Shown piece by piece: positions 24,462-32,956 of a stretch of 64,000 nucleotides of DNA. The DNA comes from Candidatus Pyrohabitans jungbluthii. GTDB lineage: Archaea > Hydrothermarchaeota > Hydrothermarchaeia > Hydrothermarchaeales > BMS3B. The DNA lies in assembly GCA_002010065.2 (NCBI GenBank), contig MTMD02000002.1, forward strand, positions 62,001 through 126,000. Reading direction: 5' to 3'. The notes beneath the pieces are model-generated. The model was not told the DNA's origin. It did not search any database and saw only the letters and a program-made list of their open reading frames with translations. The first letter of the stretch is position 1; each line of letters starts with the position of its first letter. Both the position numbers and the translations under genes were made by a program.

Positions 24462-25594
24462 CTCTCCCGCAACCTGTTTATAACCTCCCCCGCCTCCTGC
24501 GCAACCCGCGCTACGTCTGCCTCGCTCGTGGGGATGCCGAAGGAGAAGAGCATGGCACCGCGGATTAGCTCCTGGGATAAGCCCATCGCCGCAAGCACGT
24601 GGCTCGCCTTCGCTGCTCGAGCCATGCAGGGCGAACCCGAGGTTATGTATATTCCTCGTGAGCTGAGCTCAGCCACGACAGCCTCGCCCTCTACCCCAGG
24701 GACGCTAATGTGCACATACATGGGGTTAACTTCGCTCGGGTGCCCGTTTATCTTGGCTTCGGGCACCTCACGGCGCAGCGCCTCTATAAACTTGCTCCTC
24801 AGCGTGCGCAGCTTCTCTAGGCGCTGCGACATCTCCCTCTCAGCCAGCTCTGCTGCCTTTCCCATGCCCACTATTCCTGCGACGTTTTCGGTGCCCGCTC
24901 TGTAACCGCGCTCTTGTATGCCGCCCTCTATCTGGGGCAGAAGCCTTACTCCACGAGCTAAATAAAGCGCTCCCACACCCTTAGGGCCATAGAAGCGGTG
25001 CGCCGAAAGGGTGTAGATATCTACGCCCAGCTCTTCCACCTTAGCGGGCACTATGCCAGCGGCGCTGACGCCGTCGCAGTGAAATGTTATCCCCCGCTCC
25101 TCGGCGATTTCGGCAATCTCCTTAATCGGCTGGAGGGTGCCCACCTCGTGGTTGGCGTGCTGCACAGAGATTAAAATCGTGTCGTCGCGAATCGCCTTCT
25201 CAAGCTCCTCCACGTTAACGCGGCCGTGCTCGTCAACGCCCACGCGGGTAACCTGCACCCCCTCGCGGGCTAAGCTCTGGAGCGGATGCATTATGGAGTA
25301 GTGCTCCACCGCAGAGATAACCACATGCCTCCCCCTCGCCTTATTAGCCTGAATCACGCCTTTAATCGCTAAGTTGTTTGCCTCCGCCCCGCCGGAGGTG
25401 AAGACTATCTCCTCGCTCCTCGCCCCCAAAAGCTGGGCTACCTTCTCCCTTGCCCCCTCCACAGCGCGCCTCGCTTTGAGCGCAAAGTCGTGCAGATTGG
25501 AGGGGTTCGCGTAGAGCTCGTCGAAGTACGGAAGCATCTCCTGCTTTACCTCTTGCAGCACAGGAGTAGAAGAGGCGTAGTCTGCGTAAATCAT
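24458..25594 (-). CDS. NifS/IscS-like protein lacking the PLP lysine
   Basis: 378 residues from the ATG at 25594; the alternative ATG at 25627 adds 11 residues. The desulfurase fold is intact: MIYADYASSTPV, FTSGGAEANNLAIKG, and a cysteine in TSGSPCMARA at the mobile loop. But the PLP-binding SAHK motif reads SAHRFYGPKG, with Arg (codon CGC on the minus strand, bases 24995-24997, about residue 200). Without that Lys a normal Schiff base is impossible. The A. fulgidus IscS also lacks this lysine and supplies a cluster ligand. Here a canonical iscS is also present. It may be a non-catalytic cluster or scaffold partner. Confidence 0.85.
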   Translation of the reverse strand: MIYADYASSTPVLQEVKQEMLPYFDELYANPSNLHDFALKARRAVEGAREKVAQLLGARSEEIVFTSGGAEANNLAIKGVIQANKARGRHVVISAVEHYSIMHPLQSLAREGVQVTRVGVDEHGRVNVEELEKAIRDDTILISVQHANHEVGTLQPIKEIAEIAEERGITFHCDGVSAAGIVPAKVEELGVDIYTLSAHRFYGPKGVGALYLARGVRLLPQIEGGIQERGYRAGTENVAGIVGMGKAAELAEREMSQRLEKLRTLRSKFIEALRREVPEAKINGHPSEVNPMYVHISVPGVEGEAVVAELSSRGIYITSGSPCMARAAKASHVLAAMGLSQELIRGAMLFSFGIPTSEADVARVAQEAGEVINRLRER

Positions 25595-25677
25595 TCTCCT
25601 CGCCTGAATAACGCTGCTCCTTCCCATCGCAAAATTGTTTGGAAAGGTTTAAGCAGCTTTAGTCAACATTCTGGTGC

Positions 25678-26493
25678 ATGCTCTACCTTATCCTCGCCTC
25701 ATTGATATGGGGAACCACGCCCATAGTGGCGAAGCTTGCGTATGCTCAGGGCATCTCACCCTTGGCGCTGGTCGAGGTGAGGCTTGTCGTGGGCGCGCTC
25801 CTCTTCGCCTTTTATCTCCGCAGCTTTCGCATGGAGCACCTCCTCAGTAAAGAGCTCCTCGCCCTCGCGCTTTTAGGCTTAGCCGCCAACTTCCTCTTCT
25901 ACCACTTGGCTGTGAAGCACACCTCTGCGGCGGCGGCGCAGGTGCTGGAAAGCACCTCCGTAGCCTTCGCTGCTCTCTTCGCCTACCTTCTGCGGGAGGA
26001 GAGGCTGAGCCAGCGCAAGCTCCTCGCCATAACCGCGAGCTTAGCAGGCTCAGCGCTTATATTCTACTCCCACGCCTCTGGTAGTAACCTGTTTGGCGAC
26101 ACCCTTGCAATTCTGGCGGCGCTAACCTGGGCGCTCTTCACTGTGCTTGCCTCACGTTTGCTTGCCTCGCTTCGCGAGGAGGAAGTGCTCCTGCTTGTCT
26201 TTACTATAGCTGCGCTCGCGTTGCTACCCTTCGCCGCAGCTTCGCCAGTGATAACCCTGAACGGCGCTTTGATTGCGTTTGCCATGGGGGCTGTGCACAC
26301 CTTCCTTGCCTACCTTCTCTACTTTCGGGGCATCGCGAGGGCGAAGGCTATTGCAGCTAGCATAGCTTTTGCTCTTTCGCCTGTGGTTGCGATAGCACTT
26401 TCTGCGCTACTCCTGCATGAGATGCTCACTCCAGCGTTTTACGCGGGCGCTGCTCTGATCATAGGCGGCATCCTCGTGGCAAGGGCGAGATAG
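25678..26493 (+). CDS. EamA/DMT-superfamily transporter
   Basis: 271 residues with ten predicted membrane helices arranged as two EamA repeats (about 1-130 and 140-270). Recognisable ends are LILASLIWGTTPIVAKLAY and FALSPVVAIALSALLLHEMLTPAFYAGAALIIGGILVARAR. Such proteins export or import small metabolites such as amino acids or nucleotides, and the substrate is not predictable from sequence. It is transcribed away from the NifS-like gene. Confidence 0.9.
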   Translation: MLYLILASLIWGTTPIVAKLAYAQGISPLALVEVRLVVGALLFAFYLRSFRMEHLLSKELLALALLGLAANFLFYHLAVKHTSAAAAQVLESTSVAFAALFAYLLREERLSQRKLLAITASLAGSALIFYSHASGSNLFGDTLAILAALTWALFTVLASRLLASLREEEVLLLVFTIAALALLPFAAASPVITLNGALIAFAMGAVHTFLAYLLYFRGIARAKAIAASIAFALSPVVAIALSALLLHEMLTPAFYAGAALIIGGILVARAR

Positions 26494-26526
26494 CACTTTT
26501 CCAATGTTAGCCTCCTGCGCGGGGGC

Positions 26527-27672
26527 ATGGAGATAATCACCACCTTCCCCCGCGGTCTGCGCTACGCGTGCACACTCGAGAGCTGCTTCACCTGCTGCTC
26601 CCTCTTCGAGGACATCCCGGTTACCATCGAGGAGATAAAGCGGGTGAAGGCGCTGGGGTATAAGGATTTTTACGAGGCACGGAGCGGGCGATACTTCATA
26701 AAGAAGCCCTGCACCTTCCTTGAAGACAAGCTGTGCTCTCTTCACAGGGAGCACGGCAAAGCCAAGAAGTTCATGACCTGCCGCAAGTATCCTTTCTCGG
26801 CGAGCGTGCTTGACAACGGGAGCGTAATCGTCGACGTGAAGTGGACATGCCCTGGCGTGGGGTTTGAGGGTGGAGAGGAGATAACCGAGGCGCTGCTTAG
26901 AGAAGAGTTTCTGGAAGACCTTCTCAAAGGCGGAGCAGAGGAGATAAAGCGAGGCGAGGTGGTTTACCTGCACAGCCCGAGCGGGCAGCGCATCCCGTGG
27001 GGAGCGCTTGTGAAGCTTCACTCAGGCATAGCCGAAGCCCTTGCTGGGGAGGGATTCTACGATACCCTGCTTTTGCTCACCGCTGCGGTGCGCCACCTGG
27101 GCAGCAACCTGGGTGGGAAGAGCTTTGTCTCCGAAAGCGACGCTGCCTCAGCCCTGGAAAGCTTCGAGGCGCGGTATCGCCAGGAGAGGGAGGCGTTGCT
27201 CCGCGAAGTAAAGGCGCAGGCACAGGTGGCGGTGGATATCCTTACAATATACGACTATTTTGATGAACTCTTTGAGTACGAGATTAACCCTGGCTACGCG
27301 GCGAAGAAACTGGGTATAGCAGAGGAGCTGGAGTTCGACGAGGACTTCGCCCGGCTCTTCTCCAAGCCTATATCCGCTGAAGCTCAGCGCTTGCTTGCCA
27401 TGCACACCAGGCAGAGCTTCATGGAGACTTTAGCAAGACCTTGGGATTTGCCCTCAGCCTACTTCTGGACCCTGGGCGTGGCCTGCGTCGCCGACTACTT
27501 AGCAAGGCTGCTTTCAAGCGATGAGGTTACCCGCGACGACGCGCGAAAGGCGCTCAGCATAGTGGACTTCCTCAACAAGCACTTCCGCTCCTTCCGCGAT
27601 TACTACTTCCCCCGCTACCCGGAGCTGGGAATGCAGTACCTGCAATTCCTGCTGGGTGGGGTGCTTGAATAG
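26527..27672 (+). CDS. YkgJ-type cysteine-cluster protein
   Basis: 381 residues. The N-terminal third carries the YkgJ/UPF0153 metal motif: CFTCCSLFEDIPV, CTFLEDKLCSLH and KFMTCRKYPFSASV, with a later WTCPGVG. The cysteines are expected to bind an Fe-S cluster or zinc. The remaining 250 residues are helical and charged with no motif I recognise, so the protein is longer than the usual family member. It follows the EamA gene by 33 bases, possibly co-transcribed. Confidence 0.8.
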   Translation: MEIITTFPRGLRYACTLESCFTCCSLFEDIPVTIEEIKRVKALGYKDFYEARSGRYFIKKPCTFLEDKLCSLHREHGKAKKFMTCRKYPFSASVLDNGSVIVDVKWTCPGVGFEGGEEITEALLREEFLEDLLKGGAEEIKRGEVVYLHSPSGQRIPWGALVKLHSGIAEALAGEGFYDTLLLLTAAVRHLGSNLGGKSFVSESDAASALESFEARYRQEREALLREVKAQAQVAVDILTIYDYFDELFEYEINPGYAAKKLGIAEELEFDEDFARLFSKPISAEAQRLLAMHTRQSFMETLARPWDLPSAYFWTLGVACVADYLARLLSSDEVTRDDARKALSIVDFLNKHFRSFRDYYFPRYPELGMQYLQFLLGGVLE

Positions 27673-27706
27673 AAAATATTAAAAGTCACAGCGCAAAACT
27701 CTCCCC

Positions 27707-28690
27707 ATGCCAGTCGCTTGTTTCGATCTTGAGGGGCCACTCTCGCCGCAGGACAACGCGTACGAAGTTATGGGTCTCGTGGATAGGGGGAAGGAGATTT
27801 TTGAAGTTATAAGCAGGTACGACGATCTACTCACGCTGGCGAAGAGGCAGGGGTATGAGCCTGGCGATACGCTCAAGCTGATCGTACCCTTTTTGATATA
27901 TCACGGCATCACCGAGGAAGACATAGAGCGCGTTTCTAAGCGCGCAAAGGTGGTGAATGGAGCAAAGGAAACAATAGCGCATCTGCGCGAAGCCGGCTGG
28001 AAGGTGCACATAATTTCGACAAGCTATCAGCAGCACGCGTATAACATAGCGGAGCAGCTTGGCGTCGCCAGAGAAGACGTTGCGTGCACAAAGCTTGAGC
28101 TGAGCAAATATCGCAACGCCGCTGGTGTGGAGCTGGTTGCAGAGGTGGAGAAGACTATCCTTGAAAAGCTTTACCCGCGCATGCGCGACGATGAGATCGT
28201 CGCAACTCTGGACGACTTCTTCTTTAACAAGCTTCAGCGCACACAGCTTGGCAAAGTTTTCAACGAGGTTCGCGTGGTCGGAGGCAGGCGCAAGGTTGAG
28301 GCTATGCTCGGCTTTCTTAAAAGGCATAACGCAAAGCTCAGCGACTGCGCAGCCATAGGCGACAGCATCACCGACTTTAAGATGCTCCGCGAGGTAAGCA
28401 GCGGCGGGGGCATTGCCATAGCGTTTAATGGAAATGAATACTCCCTGCCATACTGCGACGTCGCTATTGCTGCTCGCGATTTGCGTGCCCTTCTCCCTGT
28501 TATGGACGCCTTCGCCTCTGGTGGCAGAAGCGAGGCGCTTGAGGCGGCGCGCAAGCTTCAAAGCAGTGGAGATGATGAGGTGGAATATACGCTGTTCCCC
28601 GCTGCCAGCGACGAGAAGCTAAAGCTCACTCTTGAAGTGCACAAACGCTTTAGGGCGCTGGTTAGAGGCGATGCCGCAAAGCTGGGGTGA
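27707..28690 (+). CDS. HAD-superfamily protein, COG4030-like
   Basis: 327 residues. HAD motif I is CFDLEGPLSP (nucleophile Asp, with Glu in the usual second-Asp position), motif II is IISTSYQ, and motif IV is AIGDSITDFKML. The family is archaeal and has been annotated as a predicted energy-converting-hydrogenase subunit R; that assignment is by association. A phosphatase reaction is plausible. It sits between a YkgJ-type gene and a tiny ORF. Confidence 0.78.
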   Translation: MPVACFDLEGPLSPQDNAYEVMGLVDRGKEIFEVISRYDDLLTLAKRQGYEPGDTLKLIVPFLIYHGITEEDIERVSKRAKVVNGAKETIAHLREAGWKVHIISTSYQQHAYNIAEQLGVAREDVACTKLELSKYRNAAGVELVAEVEKTILEKLYPRMRDDEIVATLDDFFFNKLQRTQLGKVFNEVRVVGGRRKVEAMLGFLKRHNAKLSDCAAIGDSITDFKMLREVSSGGGIAIAFNGNEYSLPYCDVAIAARDLRALLPVMDAFASGGRSEALEAARKLQSSGDDEVEYTLFPAASDEKLKLTLEVHKRFRALVRGDAAKLG

Positions 28691-28691
28691 G

Positions 28692-28799
28692 TCAACACTC
28701 CTCCGACACCCTCACCACGGTCATGCCCGGCAGCAGCCCAACTGTTAGAGCAACCTCTCTGAACTTGTCCATAAACTCCTCTACAATTTTTCTGCTCAC
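28692..28799 (-). CDS. tiny ORF divergent from a peptide-type radical SAM gene
   Basis: 35 codons from the GTG at 28799, which has GGAGGGGG just upstream. The peptide is amphipathic and ends in cysteine (RVSEEC at the C-terminus). An ATG at 28832 in the same frame would add 11 residues, including CTSIGGGS. A promoter-like TTTTAAATATG lies about 30 bases before that ATG. The next gene is a SPASM radical SAM protein of a peptide-modifying type. It might be a substrate peptide, but this is position and size only; it could also be spurious. Confidence 0.45.
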   Translation of the reverse strand: MSRKIVEEFMDKFREVALTVGLLPGMTVVRVSEEC

Positions 28800-28873
28800 A
28801 CTACCCCCTCCTATGGACGTGCACGCACTCATAGTAATAATATTCAATATACTTTCACATATTTAAAACTTTT

Positions 28874-28889
28874 GTGAATGTATATTCAC
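28874..28889. promoter_or_regulatory. GTGAAT...ATTCAC palindrome in a divergent promoter region
   Basis: GTGAATGTATATTCAC has 6-base inverted half-sites around GTAT. It lies in the AT-rich intergenic region between the tiny ORF and the radical SAM gene, about 45 bases before the latter's start, and could be an operator. No regulator gene is adjacent, so the binding protein is unknown. Confidence 0.4.
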
Positions 28890-28932
28890 ATAATAAAAAT
28901 CTCTGCCCAGGTGTGGGTTGATTTAAAAAGTC

Positions 28933-30003
28933 ATGCACTACCACCTGCTGCTCACCCAGCGGTGCAATCTTAGGTGCAGCTACTGCGGTGGCACTCGCGA
29001 TGACGCCGAGCACATGGAGATGGAGTATCCCCTGGAGGTGCTGCGCAGCTTTATCGCTCAGGACCCTGACCCTGTGATCGCTTTTTACGGCGGCGAGCCC
29101 CTTCTTCGCGTTGATTTGGTGGAGGAAGTTATGGATACCATACCAGCGAAGTACATCCTGCACACCAATGGGATCCTTCTCCACAGGATTAAACCACACT
29201 ACCTGCGCAGGTTCCACACCATCTTAATCTCAATAGACGGTCGCCGCGAGGTTACTGATGCGTACCGCGGTGAGGGAGTTTATGACAGGATAATAAGAAA
29301 CGCCCGCAGGATAAGGAGGCACTTCAGCGGAGACCTTATTGCAAGAATGGTGGCTTCGCTTAGAAGCGACATCTATGAGGATGCGCTTCACCTGGCGAAG
29401 CTGGGCGTCTTTGACCACGTGCACTGGCAGCTTGACTTTGAGCTTTTCTGGGACGGTGGAAGCGAGACTACGCGGGAGTGGCTGCGCAGCTATAACTCCG
29501 GCATAACAAGGCTGGTTCATGCATGGGTTGAGGAGATGCGCCGCGGCGAGGTGCTCGGCTTCGTGCCATTCATAGGGATTACAAAGACTCTGCTCTCCCG
29601 GAAGCCAACGAAGCTGCGCTGCGGCGCCGGCGTGGACTTCTTTGCAATTTCGCCAAGCGGTGAGATAACCCTGTGCCCAGTAACGCCGGAGTACGAGTTC
29701 ATGCGCGTGGGCAGCATCTTCACCACTGCGCCAGAGGAGCTGCACAACTGCGCTTCGCCGGGCGAGCCATGCGCTAGCTGCGATTTGCTCTGGGTGTGCG
29801 GCGGACGCTGCCTCTTCATAAACCTGGCGAAAGAGTGGGTGGGCGAGGAGGGCTACGCCTTAATATGCTCCACTGTGCGCCACCTTGTTAATGAGCTTGA
29901 GGCAGCGCTGCCCGAGATTAAGAAGCTGATAGGCGATGGTGTGATTTCAGCCAGAGTCTTCGACTACCCGGAGATAAACAACGACTGCGAGGTTATCCCT
30001 TGA
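28933..30003 (+). CDS. SPASM radical SAM protein, AF1577-like peptide-modifying family
   Basis: 356 residues. The radical SAM motif is CNLRCSYC in [13 protein letters not shown], then AFYGGEPLLR and ISIDGRRE. The C-terminal SPASM-type cysteine region spans CGAGVDFFAISPSGEITLCP and CASCDLLWVCGGRCLF. From memory this resembles the archaeal AF1577 family, annotated as putative peptide-modifying. SPASM enzymes of that kind modify ribosomally made peptides, so the divergent tiny ORF is a candidate substrate. It begins at the ATG at 28933; upstream is AT-rich promoter sequence. Confidence 0.75.
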   Translation: MHYHLLLTQRCNLRCSYCGGTRDDAEHMEMEYPLEVLRSFIAQDPDPVIAFYGGEPLLRVDLVEEVMDTIPAKYILHTNGILLHRIKPHYLRRFHTILISIDGRREVTDAYRGEGVYDRIIRNARRIRRHFSGDLIARMVASLRSDIYEDALHLAKLGVFDHVHWQLDFELFWDGGSETTREWLRSYNSGITRLVHAWVEEMRRGEVLGFVPFIGITKTLLSRKPTKLRCGAGVDFFAISPSGEITLCPVTPEYEFMRVGSIFTTAPEELHNCASPGEPCASCDLLWVCGGRCLFINLAKEWVGEEGYALICSTVRHLVNELEAALPEIKKLIGDGVISARVFDYPEINNDCEVIP

Positions 30004-30029
30004 TAAAAACATCAGCGGTTGTTCGGCTC

Positions 30030-30569
30030 TTATCTTAGCAGCCCATCCCCCTGCTCAAACCCCATATGAAGCGCCTTTTTGTTTAGCTCTTCGGTACCCT
30101 TGGGCACGCTCTCCAGCACCGCCTTCTCTATCGCCTCCCTGCTGACTATCCCCGTAATAGAGGTTAGCGCCCCAAGCATTATTATGTTGGCGACGATGGT
30201 TTTGCCCAGCTCGCGCTTAGCGAGCAACGTTGCAGGTACCGCAAACGCCTTGCCCCTTTCGGGTGGGGTTTTGATTAGCGAGGAGTCGTAGATAACTGTG
30301 CCATCCTTCTTAAGGTCCCGTATGTACTTCTGCATCGCCTGCCCCGACATAACCACAAAGATATCCGGGTTCAGAACCTTGGGGTAGAGTATCTCCTCGT
30401 CGCTTATTATCACCTCGCTCCTGGAAGCGCCTCCTCTCGCTTCAGGACCATAGCTCTGAGTCTGAACAGCATTCTTGCCGTCGTGGATGCTCGCCGCCCT
30501 GGCAAGGATTATACCCGCTGTGACGATGCCCTGCCCACCGAAGCCTGAGAAGCGAACCTCAACCCTCAT
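30030..30569 (-). CDS. korC: 2-oxoacid:ferredoxin oxidoreductase gamma subunit (KorC)
   Basis: 179 residues. Characteristic blocks are RFSGFGGQGIVTAGIILARAA at the N-terminus, QSYGPEARGGASRSEVIISDEEI, and TIVANIIMLGAL. The gamma subunit joins alpha, beta and delta in KGOR, which interconverts 2-oxoglutarate plus CoA and succinyl-CoA plus CO2 with ferredoxin. It overlaps korB by 11 bases and is the last gene of korDABC. A 2-oxoacid specificity other than 2-oxoglutarate cannot be excluded. Confidence 0.88.
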   Translation of the reverse strand: MRVEVRFSGFGGQGIVTAGIILARAASIHDGKNAVQTQSYGPEARGGASRSEVIISDEEILYPKVLNPDIFVVMSGQAMQKYIRDLKKDGTVIYDSSLIKTPPERGKAFAVPATLLAKRELGKTIVANIIMLGALTSITGIVSREAIEKAVLESVPKGTEELNKKALHMGFEQGDGLLR

Positions 30570-31575
30570 GCTTCACCAGCTCCTTCTCAATCTTCTCCAC
30601 ATCGCCGCCCAGCTCTATCATGCGCCTTATCTTGGGCGAGCCCAGCTTTGCTATAACCTCAAGGATGCGCTTCCTCGCCTCGCGCAGGCGCTCCTCTTCC
30701 TCCTTGCGCTTCGCTGCGCGCTGCTCAGGCGTCAGCTTCTCCTCCTTCTTTTCAATGCGCTTCTCCTCTTCCTTCACCAGCCCCAATAGGCGCACCAAGC
30801 CAGGGCGGTCGCGGTCCACGAACTCGCCCACCACAACCTTTGCGGAGAGGTCAACGCCCTGCTCCTCAAGCTCCTGGGCGTGGTGAAGCGCAACAGTATT
30901 CTCCTTGTACCAGCGCAGCATATCCACGGCGGTGCGCAGCTTGTTTCTCCTGCCAAGTGCGGTAGGACACTGGGTGAGCACCTCTACTAAGGTGAACCCC
31001 TCTTTGGTCAGAGCCTTCTTTATCGACTCCTTAATCTGCAGCGGCGACGCGGTGCTCCACCTCGCCACGTAGTTCGCCCCGGCAGCAACGGCGACTCTTG
31101 CTATATCCATCGGAGGCTCGGCGTTGCCATACGGCGAGGTTGTGGTGCGCCAGCCGCGCGGCGTAGTAGGCGAGACCTGCCCGCCTGTCATGCCGTAGGT
31201 GTAGTTGTTGGAGCAGATTACAGTCATGTCTATGTTGCGCCTAGCAGCGTGGAGAAAATGGTTGCCACCTATGCTCGCCATATCGCCGTCGCCTGTTATA
31301 ACTATAACCTTGAGCTCAGGGTTGGCGAGCTTTATACCCGTGGCAAAGGCGATGGGTCTACCGTGGGTGGTGTGCAGAGAGTCGAAGAGCAGGTAGCCAG
31401 GTATTCGTGAAGAGCAGCCGATACCAGAGACGAATACAATTTTTTCCCTAGGCAAGTTCAGCTCCACTATCGCCTCGAGCAACGCGTTGACTATTATGCC
31501 ATCGCCGCAGCCCTCGCAGAGTATATGTGGCAAGCGGTCGCGACGAAGCAGTGGCTCTGAAGGATGCATGCTCAT
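30559..31575 (-). CDS. korB: 2-oxoglutarate:ferredoxin oxidoreductase beta subunit with charged C-terminal extension
   Basis: 338 residues. Thiamine-diphosphate binding is shown by CEGCGDGIIVNAL near the start and GDGDMASIGGNHFLHAARRN. ICSNNYTYGMTGGQVSPTTP matches the KorB catalytic core. The core ends about residue 265; the last 70 or so residues are a Lys/Glu-rich coiled-coil (EEEKRIEKKEEKLTPEQRA... EKIEKELVKHEG) beyond the usual KorB length. It is overlapped by korA upstream by 4 bases. Confidence 0.92.
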   Translation of the reverse strand: MSMHPSEPLLRRDRLPHILCEGCGDGIIVNALLEAIVELNLPREKIVFVSGIGCSSRIPGYLLFDSLHTTHGRPIAFATGIKLANPELKVIVITGDGDMASIGGNHFLHAARRNIDMTVICSNNYTYGMTGGQVSPTTPRGWRTTTSPYGNAEPPMDIARVAVAAGANYVARWSTASPLQIKESIKKALTKEGFTLVEVLTQCPTALGRRNKLRTAVDMLRWYKENTVALHHAQELEEQGVDLSAKVVVGEFVDRDRPGLVRLLGLVKEEEKRIEKKEEKLTPEQRAAKRKEEEERLREARKRILEVIAKLGSPKIRRMIELGGDVEKIEKELVKHEG

Positions 31576-32693
31576 TTCAGCGCCTCCACAAACTTAACAA
31601 TCTCTCGCGGAGTGTGAAGCTCCCCGCCTATCTTGGGCAGGAAGTGCACATCTCGCTTAGCGCAGCGCTGCACTTCTCTGAGAATCTGCCCGAGGTTCAT
31701 CTCCAGCACCACAAGCTTTGCGCGGCGCGCAAGCTTCGCCAACAGCTTTTCCGGGAACGGGAAGAGGGTTACCAAGCGTAGGAGTCCTGCCTTAATCCCG
31801 CGCTTTCTCAACTCTCTCACCGCAGCTAGGGCTGAGCGAGACACAGCGCCGTAAGCGATGAGCACCACCTCTGCGTCGTCCAGGTGGTGCTCCTCCACCT
31901 TGATAATTTTATCAGCGTTCTTCTCAATCTTCTCCACCAGCCTGCGCACAAGCCTCGCATGCACTTTCGCATCGTTCGTCGCAGGATAGCCACGCTCATC
32001 GTGGGTTAAGCCAGTGACATGCACATTATAGCCCCTGCCAAACACCTGCATCTTGGGCACCAGCGTTTTGGGGTCTGGTTTGAAGTAGTATCTCGCGCCC
32101 TTTTTACTCAGAGGCGCAGTGAAGGTTTCCACCTCCTCGGGAAGCACCACCTTCTCCCGCATGTGACCGACGATCTCGTCTGCCATTAAGAAGGTGGGAA
32201 CGCGGTAGCGCTCGCTCAGGTTGAAGGCCTCAACGGTCAGGTCGAACATCTCCTGCACGCTGTTGGGCGAGAGCGCTATTATTGCGTAGTCGCCGTGAGA
32301 GCCAAAGCGCGCCTGCATTATGTCGCCACTCGCGGGCATCGTGGGCTGCCCTGTGCTAGGCCCGCCGCGCTGCACATTTACTATAACGATAGGCGTCTCA
32401 GTCATGGCGGCGAAGCCGATGTTCTCCATCATCAGCGAGAACCCAGGACCGGAGGTGGCAGTCATCGCCTTGACGCCTGCCCATCGCGCTCCAATTATCG
32501 CGGAGATTGAACCAATCTCGTCCTCCATCTGGATGAAAACTCCGCCCACCTTGGGTAAGCGCTGCGCCAGCCACTCTGCCACTTCAGTGCTCGGGGTTAT
32601 TGGGTAGCCGGCGAAGAACCTGCACCCAGCGGCGATAGCGCCTTCAGCACAGGCGATGTTACCCTGAAGGAAGCGCACTCCAGCCATGTGCAT
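31572..32693 (-). CDS. korA: 2-oxoglutarate:ferredoxin oxidoreductase alpha subunit
   Basis: 373 residues. Core motifs are FLQGNIACAEGAIAAGCRFFAGYPITPSTEVAEWLA, TATSGPGFSLMMENIGFAAMTE, and RGGPSTGQPTMPASGDI. KorA binds substrate and, with KorB, forms the ThDP active site. The C-terminal domain (DDAEVVLIAYGAVSRSALAAVRELRKRG) is the transketolase-C-like fold. It is the third gene of the lrp-korDABC unit; korD ends one base into its start. Confidence 0.94.
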   Translation of the reverse strand: MHMAGVRFLQGNIACAEGAIAAGCRFFAGYPITPSTEVAEWLAQRLPKVGGVFIQMEDEIGSISAIIGARWAGVKAMTATSGPGFSLMMENIGFAAMTETPIVIVNVQRGGPSTGQPTMPASGDIMQARFGSHGDYAIIALSPNSVQEMFDLTVEAFNLSERYRVPTFLMADEIVGHMREKVVLPEEVETFTAPLSKKGARYYFKPDPKTLVPKMQVFGRGYNVHVTGLTHDERGYPATNDAKVHARLVRRLVEKIEKNADKIIKVEEHHLDDAEVVLIAYGAVSRSALAAVRELRKRGIKAGLLRLVTLFPFPEKLLAKLARRAKLVVLEMNLGQILREVQRCAKRDVHFLPKIGGELHTPREIVKFVEALK

Positions 32694-32956
32694 TATTCAT
32701 CTTCCTCCTCTGCGTAAATATCTATGTCGATTGCAAAGTCTGGGCACATGTCCTGGCATAGCGAGCAAACCTTGCGCTTCAGATGCTTACTCACCTTGAG
32801 CTTTGTGCACCTCTCTGGATGGGCTACAATGGGCACAAAGTACCCCTTCTCGTTAGGCTCCTCTGCCGGCTCGAAAACCTTCATGGGGCAGAATTCTATA
32901 CAGATATTGCATCCCTTGCAGTACTTCTCATTTATGGTTATTTTGCCCATGCTCAC
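32693..32956 (-). CDS. korD: 2-oxoglutarate:ferredoxin oxidoreductase delta (ferredoxin) subunit
   Basis: 87 residues. A ferredoxin-like CKGCNICIEFCPMKVF binds one [4Fe-4S] cluster; a second CSLCQDMCPDFAIDI supplies another, with its first cysteine nearby. KorD passes electrons between the ThDP site and external ferredoxin. The C-terminus is acidic (YAEEEDE). It is translationally coupled to korA and overlaps the preceding regulator gene. Confidence 0.92.
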   Translation of the reverse strand: MSMGKITINEKYCKGCNICIEFCPMKVFEPAEEPNEKGYFVPIVAHPERCTKLKVSKHLKRKVCSLCQDMCPDFAIDIDIYAEEEDE

